Positions 50,487-60,390 of a stretch of 64,000 nt of DNA are shown here, one piece after another. This DNA is from Aurantiochytrium sp. KH105 (lineage: Eukaryota > Sar > Bigyra > Thraustochytrida > Thraustochytriidae). The notes below the pieces were generated by a model. It ran no database searches, was not told where the DNA came from, and was given only the letters and a program-made list of their open reading frames with translations. The translations under genes were made by a program, and so were the position numbers. Within the stretch, counting starts at the first letter, position 1. Each line of letters opens with the position of its first letter. The DNA lies in assembly GCA_003116975.1 (NCBI GenBank), contig BGKB01000215.1, positions 44,854 to 108,853 of the forward strand, read 5' to 3'.

Positions 50487-50820
50487 TCCAGGTCCAATAC
50501 GTTTGCGAGGGCATTTAGAGGATAGATAACAGTCACATAGAAGTCTGCCTCGACAAGAATCCATCTTGAACTCAATCTGAGTCCACTTCAAAGTTAGAAA
50601 TAGCTGCATTCTTCTCGTGAAAAGTGAGTTTGAAGGGGATGATCGGTACGCTCGCTCGCGTCCCTATCAAGTTTGGAGAATGTTCAAGGTTTTCACAACG
50701 CCTTTTAACGCAGCCGCGGGCATCGTTTAGAAGGCGACGTTTCTAGCGTGATTTATAATATCTTTTGATCTATTTGTTTGGGCCAACACGTGCTGTGAGT
50801 AGAAAAAAATGCTCGGACTA
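50487..50820. other. Intergenic between convergent LSM3 and aminoacylase genes
   Basis: About 330 bases, less GC-rich than the flanks, with no recognised gene or repeat. Confidence 0.5.
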
Positions 50821-52143
50821 TCACGTGGAAGCCTCAAAGTTGGCAAGCGCAGGGATAATCGCATCATATGCTGCAATTCCTTCAAGGAAGACTGATCGCT
50901 CGAGGTACTCGTTATGGTCGTGCAAGAGGATTGGAGTGCGAGCCATCGGGGAAAACCCAAGAGCAGGAATGCCTAACACCCGCAAAAACCGTGAATCAGA
51001 AGCGACAGGGAAGACCTCTCGCGAAATTTTGAGACCAGCCCTTTCAGTAGCATTCTTAAAAGTGGTCCATAGCTCGTCACTCTCGTCAAAGGACCACACC
51101 GCATGAATATCGCGATCGTCATGACCATATCTGGGATCGAACATCCAGCTCATGCCAGCTTCACAGCACCAGTCATTGAGCATTTTACGCACGTCCTTGA
51201 TAGGCATGGTCACCGGTACCCGAATGTCAAAACCGGCCGTGGCTGACGTCGGAATCACATTGAGCGAGAAACTCTTGCCTCCGTCCGTGGAGACACCGGC
51301 TTGGAGAGCAGTCAAGTTGATAGTGAGAACATCGCCAAGCTTCTTTGCCTCGCAGTGCTTGCAGCCTGATCCAGTCATGCCGAGAAGCGCCTCTTGCTCG
51401 CGGCGTAAAGTGAAGGCCTTGTTTGCCATGGTGAGCAGCTTTTCGACGGCCGTGTTTTGAATGAAGCGACTGCCATGGCCCGTGGGGCCCTCGCACTTGA
51501 CTAGGACCCACATGGGCATGCGTTCACCGTAAAAAACGGTGCACGCTGGATCTTGAGCGTCGTTTGCCATCCCCTCGTCGAGGGCGATACAGACTTTACC
51601 AATGATGCGGTCGAAATGACCATCTCTTACAAAGGCGCCCATGCCATCTTGACTTCCAATCTCCTCGTCAGGAGTGAACGTGAGCCACACAGATCGCTTG
51701 AAAAGGTGAGAGACCTTGGCAGCATCGCCGCCAGCGCGATTCAGAGCCGCGCGGTATGCTCGTGCCATCGAAAGCACATATTGCGCACAGACGCTCTTCA
51801 TGTCCTGCGTTCCGCGGCCATAGATTCGACCGTCTTTTTCTACGGCGGCCCATGGGTCGACGTCCCAATGTTCTTCCATGGCCGGTACCACATCATAATG
51901 CGAGTGAAGCAATACCGCGTCGAGGCTAGGGTCTTCGCCGCGCACCTCGACCACGAGGACGGGCTTCTTCTCGACGGCCTCGACAAGCTTAGTGGACGCA
52001 AGCGGGATCAGCTCTTTGATGCGTGAGGCGAGCCACTCTGCGCAGTCTCGATAAACACCCGTGGGACCTTCTGCCGAGACCGTCCGGAAGCGCAAGAGGT
52101 CGCGGAAAAACTCGACTTCTTCTTCTTCTTCGTGCTCTGCCAT
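50821..52143 (-). CDS. ACY1: Aminoacylase-1-like M20 metallopeptidase, copy A
   Basis: 440 residues. Aminoacylase-1 hydrolyses N-acyl amino acids in the cytosol with two zinc ions. Zinc and catalytic residues are visible in LLHSHYDVVP (H82, D84), GRGTQDMKSV (D114), TFTPDEEIGS (E160, E161), CIALDEGMAND and the closing LLHDHNEYLERSVF. ACY1 also has FYGERMPMWVLVKCEGPTGH. No signal peptide; the N terminus is Glu-rich (MAEHEEEEEVEF). A second copy lies 412 bases upstream on the same strand. A block at about 51130-51360 is nearly identical to the other copy while the flanks differ more, suggesting gene conversion. Confidence 0.93.
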   Translation of the reverse strand: MAEHEEEEEVEFFRDLLRFRTVSAEGPTGVYRDCAEWLASRIKELIPLASTKLVEAVEKKPVLVVEVRGEDPSLDAVLLHSHYDVVPAMEEHWDVDPWAAVEKDGRIYGRGTQDMKSVCAQYVLSMARAYRAALNRAGGDAAKVSHLFKRSVWLTFTPDEEIGSQDGMGAFVRDGHFDRIIGKVCIALDEGMANDAQDPACTVFYGERMPMWVLVKCEGPTGHGSRFIQNTAVEKLLTMANKAFTLRREQEALLGMTGSGCKHCEAKKLGDVLTINLTALQAGVSTDGGKSFSLNVIPTSATAGFDIRVPVTMPIKDVRKMLNDWCCEAGMSWMFDPRYGHDDRDIHAVWSFDESDELWTTFKNATERAGLKISREVFPVASDSRFLRVLGIPALGFSPMARTPILLHDHNEYLERSVFLEGIAAYDAIIPALANFEAST

Positions 52144-52555
52144 TTTTGCGTTGCTTGCTGCTGAGTGATTGGATCGACGTCAGCTCAGCTTAGCTCAACT
52201 CTGCTCTGCTCTGCTGCTCCACTCTACTTTGCTCTGCTCAGCCTCGCTCACTGACTGCCTTGCTCGCGCAATAGCCTTCGGAGCGGGTAAGCGCGCTGTT
52301 GCCGCATTGGAGAACCGCCACGCCCGTCAAGACACGCCACAATTCGCGTTCCCGCGTCCACGTTCGTGAAACTTTGCGCTAACAGTAAGGCGGTCGCGAT
52401 CAAATCTCGCTCGGAATCGCTCGGAACACAAAATTCCCTTTTCTTCAAGTTTTTTTTTCTTTTTCCTTTTCTTTTTCCTCCTTCAAGTTTTTGCCCACCG
52501 AGGAGCTGGGCGATCGATCTTTTGTGCAAGGTTGAGCTTGATCTTAATTCTTTGT
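52144..52555. other. Region between the two aminoacylase copies
   Basis: Promoter side of copy A and 3' side of copy B. It has a CTCTG-rich stretch (about 52195-52250) and a T-rich run (about 52449-52485). No gene is seen. Confidence 0.5.
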
Positions 52556-53887
52556 TTAGTTTTTATAGTGGTTGGCAAGCGCAGGGAGGATCTTGTCGTA
52601 GACAGCGATGCCCTCGAGAAAAACGGAACGCTCAAGGTACTCGTTGTGCTCGTGCAAAAGAACGGGGGAACGCGCCATGGGCGAGAAGCCAAAAGCGGGG
52701 ATATTCACACCACGCAAGAAGCGCGAGTCAGTCCCAGCAGGGAAGATTTCTGGGGAGACCTTGACACCAACACCCTTGGTAGCCTCGGAGAAAACGGACC
52801 ACCATTCATCATTTTCGTCAATTGAAGAGACGGCATGGATGTCACGATCGTCATGACCGGTTTTCGGATCAAACATCCAGCTCATGCCAGCTTCACAGCA
52901 CCAGTCATCGAGCATCTTACGCACGTCCTTGATGGGCATGGTCACCGGTACCCGAATGTCAAAGCCGGCCGTGGCTGACGTCGGAATCACATTGAGCGAG
53001 AAACTCTTGCCTCCGTCCGTGGAGACACCGGCTTGGAGAGCAGTCAAGTTGATGGTGAGAACATCGCCAAGCTTCTTTGCCTCGCAGTGCTTGCAGCCCT
53101 CACCGGTGGCACCCAAAATTTGCTCCTGCTCACGACGCTTTGCAAAAGCCTTGTTGGCCATGGTGATCAGCTTTTCCACCGCCGTGTTCTGAATAAAGCG
53201 ACTGCCGTGGCCCGTGGGGCCCTCACACTTGACCAAAACCCACATGGGCATTCGCTCGCCGTAAAAGACAGTGTACTCCGCCTCCTCCTTGTCGTTGGCA
53301 AGGCCTTCGTCGAGCGCCACAGCTACCTTGCCAATAATATTTTCAAGGTGGCCGCCCCTGATAAATGCGCCCATGCCATCCTTGCCGCCAATTTCCTCAT
53401 CGGGAACAAAGGTGAGCCAGATCGAGCGCTTGAAGAGGTAGCTTACCTTGCTGGCGTCGCCGTCTGCATTCTCAAGAGCCGCGCGATACGCTCGTGCCAG
53501 AGAGAGTACATATTGTGCACAGACGCACTTCATGTCCTGCGTACCGCGGCCGTAAATGCGACCATCCTTTTCAATAGCGGCCCAGGGATCAATGTCCCAG
53601 TGCTCGTCCATGGCCGGTACCACATCGTAGTGGGAGTTGAGGAGGATTGCATCCAGACTCGGGTCTTCGCCACGCACCTCGACAACGAGAATAGGCTTCT
53701 TTTCCACTGCTTCAACAATCTGCGTCGAAGCGATCGGGACGAGCTCCTTGACGCGCTTCTCGAGCCACTCGACGCAGTCGCGGTACGCCCCAGTCACCGG
53801 TCCTTCTGCGGATACCGTACGGAAACGCAAGAGTTCGCGGAAGAAATCGACCTCTGCTGCTTCATGCTCCTCGATGGCGTTCGTCAT
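52556..53887 (-). CDS. ACY1: Aminoacylase-1-like M20 metallopeptidase, copy B
   Basis: 443 residues, with the same motifs as copy A: LLNSHYDVVPAMDEHWDIDP, GRGTQDMKCVCAQYV, TFVPDEEIGGKDG, VALDEGLANDKEE and LLHEHNEYLERSVF. The N terminus reads MTNAIEEHEAAEVDFFREL. Differences from copy A are spread through the protein but scarce in the central block (about 52870-53095). All zinc ligands are kept, so both copies should be active. It is head to head with the first VWA gene. Confidence 0.94.
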   Translation of the reverse strand: MTNAIEEHEAAEVDFFRELLRFRTVSAEGPVTGAYRDCVEWLEKRVKELVPIASTQIVEAVEKKPILVVEVRGEDPSLDAILLNSHYDVVPAMDEHWDIDPWAAIEKDGRIYGRGTQDMKCVCAQYVLSLARAYRAALENADGDASKVSYLFKRSIWLTFVPDEEIGGKDGMGAFIRGGHLENIIGKVAVALDEGLANDKEEAEYTVFYGERMPMWVLVKCEGPTGHGSRFIQNTAVEKLITMANKAFAKRREQEQILGATGEGCKHCEAKKLGDVLTINLTALQAGVSTDGGKSFSLNVIPTSATAGFDIRVPVTMPIKDVRKMLDDWCCEAGMSWMFDPKTGHDDRDIHAVSSIDENDEWWSVFSEATKGVGVKVSPEIFPAGTDSRFLRGVNIPAFGFSPMARSPVLLHEHNEYLERSVFLEGIAVYDKILPALANHYKN

Positions 53888-54494
53888 TCTCTCCTACGCA
53901 ACGATTGCCGTGGCCGTGCGAGGCGCGAGGCAGCCGTAACTCGCGTCGGGGCTGGCGTTTTCGCCTAAAGGTTTCTCTGGCCGGTGACGGGCCGCTGCTC
54001 TCTTTCTCTTTCTCTCCCTCGCTCCCTTGCTCTTCTTTTTGTTTTTGGTCTGCACTGTGCATGTGTCGGGGAGCCCCAAATCTCGATCTTCCCACCTCTT
54101 AATCAAAACGATCCGTTCCGGTGACAGCACCCGGGGTCCGGCAGCATACCTCCAATGGCACTTGTCTGACTGTGACAGTGACAGTGACAGTGCCCATTGT
54201 GAGTTTTGCAGTACTCGGCAAGCCAGTTCGTTGTGCTGTGCACAGCCACAGTCACAGTGCTCAGCAGCGCCTGCGCTCAGCGAATTGCCAGACCAACGGT
54301 CAAGCACATGTAAAATGAGCGAGGCTGGTGCTGTCCGCCTCACTTCGTACGCTCATATACGTGAGATACATAAGGCGGACGGCTGGGCCTAAGGAAGGGG
54401 CCATCGGTCGAGAGCAAAGCAGGAGGGAGAAACACAAAAAGAGTAAAGGCTCTATTAAGGTCAGCAAACCCACATGGCGAAGATAACATAAGTG
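53888..54494. other. Bidirectional promoter of aminoacylase copy B and first VWA gene
   Basis: About 600 bases including a TGACAG hexamer repeat (about 54171-54194). No gene is seen. Confidence 0.5.
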
Positions 54495-56759
54495 ATGATG
54501 GAAGCAACGATGAGACTGTCCCCTGTATTGAAAGTTCTCACCATCGCCGTGGTCGCTCTGAGCTCGCCATCGATGACACATGCCGCGGACCCAAATTGCG
54601 AGTGCCGTACATCGTTTCCGCAGTCCTTATTGGATTCGGATCTCTACGATGAAGAAGCCAATTGCCTGTACTACGCGGACGGCGCAACTAGGTACTGCTA
54701 CAACATTTCATACGGTCTCAACGAATGTTCAGCCTATGATGAGAGCCTAGACCCATACTGCTCGGGACTCTTTCCTCCGGGATTTTGCGAGCAGTCATTT
54801 TGCTTTGTCGACAGCTCCTGTACGAGTGATTCATACGCGTCAACCTACTTTCCAGGACACGGCCTGTACTACTCGTACGAGACGTGCGGGTCCTATAACT
54901 CGTTCGCCACATGGATTGGAGACGACCTTCCACATAGCATGACCGATCTCATCGCGCTCGTGGAAGGATACGCTCTAAGCGCCAAGCAAGCCCTCGAAGC
55001 GAACCTTCAGGACGTTCGTTATCTTCTCCGTGCAGGAAATGCTGAGGACTGCATTCTGCAGTTGGCATGCGAAGAGTGCAGTAGCTGTGAAGGAAACGAA
55101 TGTTGGGACCAGGACATTGATACGAAAAGAACGAACGTTGTTTTCAATCCAAGCTTAGAAGCCACAACACCTGAAAATGCCACAAAGGAGCTCGCCTGCA
55201 TGGCAAATTATATCGCATCAACGTATCGTCGTACCGCGGCCAAGGAGTATAACGACGAAGGGCGTATTGCATACCAATACTTTGGGTCCCAAGACACGGG
55301 CGCGATGGTGCAATGGCCGGCGTTAGAGTTTTGCAGCAATGATTTCGATGCGCGGCAACGACCATGGTATGCTAGTGCGGCGAGTGGTCCCAAAGACATT
55401 GTCATCGTGATCGATGTCAGCGGATCAATGTATGGATCACGAATTGAACTTGCTCGTTCAGCTGCCAAGGCTGTGCTGCGCACCTTGACCTGGGTCGACA
55501 ACGCAAACATTGTTATTTTCGATCATGCATACAAAGACCGCTATGCTGCAAGTCTTCGACCAGCCACTGAAAGCGAAATCGCTCTAATGACCACTTGGAT
55601 TGACGAGAACGTAGTTGCCTCGGGGGGTACAGACTTTGAGGAGGCTCTCGGGGTCGCTGCGACCATGCTCGCTGAGAGCTCGGCCTGCAGCAAAGCAATT
55701 CTCTTCATGACTGATGGCGAAGATGGAACTGGTTTTGACGAATCGTCACTTGAAGAAGTCTCTTCCGATACAGTCATTTTCTCCTATGCAATTGGGACTG
55801 GAGCAACGATTGAACCGCTGCAGACGATGGCGTGTGCAACGGGCGGAATATTCTATCCTGTTGAATCAGAAGCCAACCTGCCGAGTGTCATGGCCAGCTA
55901 TTACCAATACTTTGTGCAGCTCGCAGACCCTTGCGCTGTGAGTTGGACTCGATATACCGATGCTATGACGGGTGTAGAGCTGTTTGGCGGATGCACAGCC
56001 ATTTTTGATACCCTTGCAAACGAGACTGTCCTTCAAGGAGTAAATTGCGTGGACCTGAATTTGATTGTGGAGCCTGGCATGCTGCAAACTTGCAACAACA
56101 ACGCATACGATACTTTCGTTGATATCATAAAAAGCCAAGCTGCGCGCTGTGGCGATCTGGCCAGCGTTGGTGGATGTGCGCTCAGTAAACTTCGTCAGCA
56201 AGTCGGTTCTTCTTCGGTTTGCTCCGCGGACAGCGCCTTCTCCTCATGTGGGAATACAAACATTGCCTACAATGCATCATCGTGCCCAGCTCCAAATCCA
56301 AATCGCTTCAATGACATTATTCTGGAAGGTTGCGATGCAGACTACAACAGTTGTGGCGCCTTTTCCTCGACCTCCACTCTGGCCCCCACTTCTTCTCTTA
56401 CCGATGACATCGCCGCGGCAATGAGCTCTATTGCCTACATTGTTATGGGCGTTGGTATCTTTGTCGTTGGTGTCTCAGTAGCTTGCGTCTGTTTGTGCCT
56501 CAAGGCGATGAAAAAGAGAAACAGAGTCAGCCTGCCGCCGTCGGCAATGGCTGGTCCGCCTCTTGTCCAAAATGGATATCAGGCTGCAGCTGGTCATGCG
56601 CCAGGAACTGGATATCAGGCTGCGGCTGGTCATGCGCCAGGCGCTGGGGCAGCTGCCAGCGCAGGACCCAGCGTAACTGTTCCTGTCGCTGCAATGCCTG
56701 TGGTAGCAGTTCCCGTGGCCGAGCTGGCAGTGAATGAGGAGACATTTGACGCGAAATGA
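54495..56759 (+). CDS. VWA/Cache surface protein 1 (alpha2-delta-like), transmembrane form
   Basis: 754 residues from the ATG at 54495. Signal peptide (about 1-31), then a Cys-rich N-terminal region (CECRTSF, ANCLYYADGATRYCYNISYG, FCEQSFCFVDSSC) with paired cysteines. A helical VWA-N part follows (SMTDLIALVEGYALSAKQAL, STYRRTAAKEYNDEGRIAYQ) leading into DFDARQRPWYASAASGPKD. The VWA domain (about 301-475) has an intact MIDAS (DVSGSMYGS, MTDGED). A Cache-like module follows (YTDAMTGVELFGGCTAIFD, TVLQGVNCVDLNLIVEP). A transmembrane helix lies at about 646-670, then a basic stop (KAMKKRNR) and a cytoplasmic tail with two GYQAAAGHAPG repeats. The domain order matches calcium-channel alpha2-delta/CACHD1 proteins. 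Ligand and partner unknown. Confidence 0.88.
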   Translation: MMEATMRLSPVLKVLTIAVVALSSPSMTHAADPNCECRTSFPQSLLDSDLYDEEANCLYYADGATRYCYNISYGLNECSAYDESLDPYCSGLFPPGFCEQSFCFVDSSCTSDSYASTYFPGHGLYYSYETCGSYNSFATWIGDDLPHSMTDLIALVEGYALSAKQALEANLQDVRYLLRAGNAEDCILQLACEECSSCEGNECWDQDIDTKRTNVVFNPSLEATTPENATKELACMANYIASTYRRTAAKEYNDEGRIAYQYFGSQDTGAMVQWPALEFCSNDFDARQRPWYASAASGPKDIVIVIDVSGSMYGSRIELARSAAKAVLRTLTWVDNANIVIFDHAYKDRYAASLRPATESEIALMTTWIDENVVASGGTDFEEALGVAATMLAESSACSKAILFMTDGEDGTGFDESSLEEVSSDTVIFSYAIGTGATIEPLQTMACATGGIFYPVESEANLPSVMASYYQYFVQLADPCAVSWTRYTDAMTGVELFGGCTAIFDTLANETVLQGVNCVDLNLIVEPGMLQTCNNNAYDTFVDIIKSQAARCGDLASVGGCALSKLRQQVGSSSVCSADSAFSSCGNTNIAYNASSCPAPNPNRFNDIILEGCDADYNSCGAFSSTSTLAPTSSLTDDIAAAMSSIAYIVMGVGIFVVGVSVACVCLCLKAMKKRNRVSLPPSAMAGPPLVQNGYQAAAGHAPGTGYQAAAGHAPGAGAAASAGPSVTVPVAAMPVVAVPVAELAVNEETFDAK

Positions 56760-57130
56760 GAAGAGATGTTTGCTCTCTCGCGGATGGTTGGTGCTACATA
56801 CATGCCGCGCATCCAAAACAAAATCAGCTTTTTGCGAAGCTGACGTGGCAAGTTTTTCCCGACAAGGTTCGCCAATCACCCCGACGACGCATGGCGGCAT
56901 TCTTCTGACGCATGATGACGCCCACAAAAAATCCATGCGCATGAGCGCTAAAAAGAGAAAGAGGCACAGTTCGACAATCGTATCAGCATCGCTTCGGCCG
57001 ACGCTGACCCCGAATTTTGTGCAGGCTGCTGTAGGATAGACTTTACGGGAATGTATGAAATTAATGTCAATAAAAATAGATTCTTTGAAGTCTTCGTCGA
57101 CAGTAACATTTTGTAAGTAAATAACGATTA
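56760..57130. other. Intergenic between convergent VWA genes 1 and 2
   Basis: 3' flanks of both genes, with AT-rich patches near 57060-57130. No gene is seen. Confidence 0.5.
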
Positions 57131-59263
57131 TTACAGTCTCGTGGCCTTAGTCTCCTCGACAACGACTGCGACTGGAATGGCGGGGGCCTCTTGCCCCTGT
57201 GAGAAAGGAGGATTAAGAGGAGGAGACTGTGAGGAAGGAGGATCAAGAGGAGGAGAAGAGGCGTTTCTGTCTGCTTGCCCAGACGACTTTGCTTGAGTTG
57301 GCGAGGCACGTCGGTTGCGAACAAAACACAGTCCCAAAACAACAAGTCCCACAAGGCCGCCGAAAATTCCGCCAACAATGGCTCCAACCTGACTCGACGA
57401 GTCATCAGAAGAAGATGTCAGATCGCCGCAGCTGTCAAAGCTAGTCGCACAGTCTTCGAGAATTATGTCACTGAAACGATTGGCATTCGGTGACGGACAT
57501 GACGAGGCGTTGAAAGCAATGTTCGTGTTCTCGCACGAAGTGACCGTGAGGTCTGCCTCGCAGACTGCTGACGAGCCCACGTCCGCTCGGAGCTTTTTCA
57601 GGGCGCAGTCGCTCACGACGCTCTCTTCGCCACAGATTTCAGCTTGGCTACGAATGAGCTCGACAAACTGGTTGTAGGCGTTGTTACCGCAAGTCTGTAG
57701 CTGCTTCGGGCCGACAATTAAATTTAGATCGACGCAGTTCACGCCCTGAAGAACCGTTGAATTCGTGGTCGTGTCGAAGATCGCCGCACATCCCCCGAGA
57801 AGTTCCGCGCCTGTGATCGCATCTGTGTACTGGACCCAATTTACTGCACATGGGTCCGCGAGCTGGACAAAATACTGATAGTAGCTGGACATAACGTCTG
57901 GGAGCTCACTTGCTTCACTAATGCTGTAGAAAATCCCTTTTCTTTCGCAGGCCATTTGCTGCAAGGGTGCAGTCTGAACGGACGTCCCAAGCGCGTAAGA
58001 GAAGATGACCACATCAGACGGGACGAAGTTCAGAGCCGAGTCATCAAAGCCGGTGTTGTCGTTACCGTCTGTCATGAAAAGGATGGCCTTATTGCAAGCC
58101 GAACTGCTAGAGAGCATCTGGCCAGCTGAGCTCAGCGCTTCCTCAAACTCAGTTCCGCCTCCTGCTTGAACATTCTGGTCTACCCAAGCTAACATACTCT
58201 CGAGGGTGTCCTCTGTCGTCGTTTTCAAGGAGGAGGAGTATTGCGCTACGATGCCGCTCTCAAAGAGAATGATGTTGGCCCGATCGACCCAGGTGAACGT
58301 TCGAAGCACAGCCTTGACAGCGTCGCGCGCGAGCGCGATGCGTGTTCCGGACATGGAAGCGCTGACGTCAATGACTAGCACAACGTCCCTCTGTCCGCTC
58401 GCCGCGCTTGCATACCAAGGGCGTTGCCGAGCGTCAAAGTCGTAGCTGCAAAACTCAGACGCGGGCCACTGCACCATGGCACCCGTGCTCTGCGATCCAA
58501 AGTACTGGTATGCGATGCGACCATCGTCATTGTACTCCTTGGCCGCGGTGCGACGATACGTTGAAGTGATATAGCCCGCCATGCAAGAGAGCTCCTCAAT
58601 CTCGTCTGCCGAGGCCACATTTTCGAGGTTGGGATTGAAAACTACGTTGACACCACGAGTATTGATGGACTGATCCCAGCATTCGTTTTCCTCGCAACCT
58701 GAGCAGCCGTCGCAGCTGGAGACGAGATTGCACTCTTCAGTCGCGCCTGTCTGCACGAGATCCCGCACCTGCTGCACGTTTTCCTCGAGAGCCTGCTTGG
58801 CGCTGAGCACATAGGCCTCCACCAGAGCGATGAGGTCGGTCATGCTGCGCGGTACATCGTCCGTTGCCCAGGTGATGAAAGAGTTGATCGAGCCGCACGT
58901 CTCGTACGAGTAGTACAGACCATAGCCCGGAAAGTACGAGGACTCGTACCGATCGCTCGAGCACGAGCTGTCCACGAAGCAGAAGCTTTGATCGCAAAAG
59001 TCGGGAGGGAAGAGTGTCGAGCAAAAGGGGTCGAGGTCCTCATCATGCGCCGCGCACTCGTTGAGTCCGTAGGAGAGAGGGTAGCAGAATCTTATTCCAC
59101 CGTCCTCATAGTACAAGCAGTTCTCGATCTCGTCGTAGAGGTCAGACTGGCGCAGCGCCAGGGGGAGCTCCGTCAGACACTCGCAGCCTGCCTCGGCTGC
59201 TTTTGTCACGACCGGTACCACGCAGAGCGCTGCGAGCACTTTTAAGCTTTTGGTCGCCGCCAT
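57131..59263 (-). CDS. VWA/Cache surface protein 2 (alpha2-delta-like), transmembrane form
   Basis: 710 residues from the ATG at 59263, which opens a signal peptide (SLKVLAALCVVPVVTKAAEA). The ectodomain is clearly homologous to protein 1: CECLTELPLALRQSDLYDE, YYEDGGIRFCYPLSYGLNEC, VWA-N with KEYNDDGRIAYQYFGSQ, DFDARQRPWYASAASGQRD, and VWA with MIDAS DVSASMSGT and MTDGND. The Cache-like part reads TDAITGAELLGGCAAIFDTT then TVLQGVNCVDLNLIVGP. A transmembrane helix (VGAIVGGIFGGLVGLVVLGL) is followed by a basic stop and a Pro/Ser-rich tail with repeated PPLDPPSSQ-type units. Minus strand, convergent with gene 1. Confidence 0.9.
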   Translation of the reverse strand: MAATKSLKVLAALCVVPVVTKAAEAGCECLTELPLALRQSDLYDEIENCLYYEDGGIRFCYPLSYGLNECAAHDEDLDPFCSTLFPPDFCDQSFCFVDSSCSSDRYESSYFPGYGLYYSYETCGSINSFITWATDDVPRSMTDLIALVEAYVLSAKQALEENVQQVRDLVQTGATEECNLVSSCDGCSGCEENECWDQSINTRGVNVVFNPNLENVASADEIEELSCMAGYITSTYRRTAAKEYNDDGRIAYQYFGSQSTGAMVQWPASEFCSYDFDARQRPWYASAASGQRDVVLVIDVSASMSGTRIALARDAVKAVLRTFTWVDRANIILFESGIVAQYSSSLKTTTEDTLESMLAWVDQNVQAGGGTEFEEALSSAGQMLSSSSACNKAILFMTDGNDNTGFDDSALNFVPSDVVIFSYALGTSVQTAPLQQMACERKGIFYSISEASELPDVMSSYYQYFVQLADPCAVNWVQYTDAITGAELLGGCAAIFDTTTNSTVLQGVNCVDLNLIVGPKQLQTCGNNAYNQFVELIRSQAEICGEESVVSDCALKKLRADVGSSAVCEADLTVTSCENTNIAFNASSCPSPNANRFSDIILEDCATSFDSCGDLTSSSDDSSSQVGAIVGGIFGGLVGLVVLGLCFVRNRRASPTQAKSSGQADRNASSPPLDPPSSQSPPLNPPFSQGQEAPAIPVAVVVEETKATRL

Positions 59264-60390
59264 TTTGAAGCCTGTAACGTAGCTAGATGCAAAGGCCGGC
59301 ACGTTTCACGAACCAACCTGAAGGTAACCAACGCAACGCGGCCCTGAACTAGCCAGACGTCGTCTCCCGGTCGCGCGCCACCTCGCTGCTCGCCGTCTCG
59401 CCGTTCCGGCGCCGTCCCTTGTTGCGCAAGGATTTAGCTCCTCCTATTTCAGATTTGCTGCCCCGGCAAGCCGCGAGCAGGCGCGTGCTCCCTGCGACAA
59501 GATGACGGGGCGAGGCCGCACACCCGCAGCCCGCTCGCTGGATTGCGCTGTGGGCCCCCACCACAGCATTTCACTACTTCCCCCTCTCGCCACTCGCCCT
59601 CCGGCCCGTCTCGGCGGCCCCGCGCGGCCTGGAGAGCGCCAGAACAGCTCGAAAGAACTTCGACCATGCTGATGCCGGTCTCATCGCGGGCGCCAACTGC
59701 GCGGTCGACCGCTCGCACGCTCGCTCTCTCGCTTGCCGGGCTGCAGCTGCGGCCGTGAAACCTGCTTACCCGCCGCCCTCATCGTCTCGCACCTCCCTGT
59801 CTCCGGCCTATAACAGTAAGTTCGCGGGGAGAGAGGAAACTGCGCTGTGGCAGCTGCGGAAGAGTGGGACCACAGCCGTTCTGGATACGCTCCACTCGCG
59901 GCGCTCCAACAAGCTGCGCAGCGCAGAGGAGGAACAAAGTCTATACGGAAACTCGGCTGGGAGGCGGCGCGGGATGGACGCTTCGATCGCGCGCGCCGGA
60001 GAACGCGACGCGGGCTGGCAGTTCCCGCGCGGTTCCCGCCCGCCTTGACACGGACGGGCGACCATGGCGGCAGGGGCCGGGCGAACCAAGGAGAACGACT
60101 CATAGTCCGCTAGCTAGCTAGCTACTAGACCTGGGCTAGTATGATACGTGCAACTGCAACTCGTGCGCAGTCCCCGCAAGGCCCACCTTAAGCAAATGAT
60201 AAAGCGCCTGTGATGAGGGTGTGGGTCGGGGGTGCTTGGTTGGCTTTTGTGGCGGGGGAGAACCAGCGCGATCGAGCGAGAGGAAAGTCGAGCACGCGCA
60301 GAGCCACGGTATAAACGCTTTTTATTGATGGTGGCTTTCGCTGGTTGCGACCGAGGAGCAGGAAAAGAACATGATCGTTTTGATAAATGA
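59264..60390. other. Intergenic between VWA genes 2 and 3
   Basis: GC-rich region upstream of gene 2, then the 3' flank of gene 3. It holds a GCTA repeat (about 60109-60124). Short frames show no recognised domain. Confidence 0.45.
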
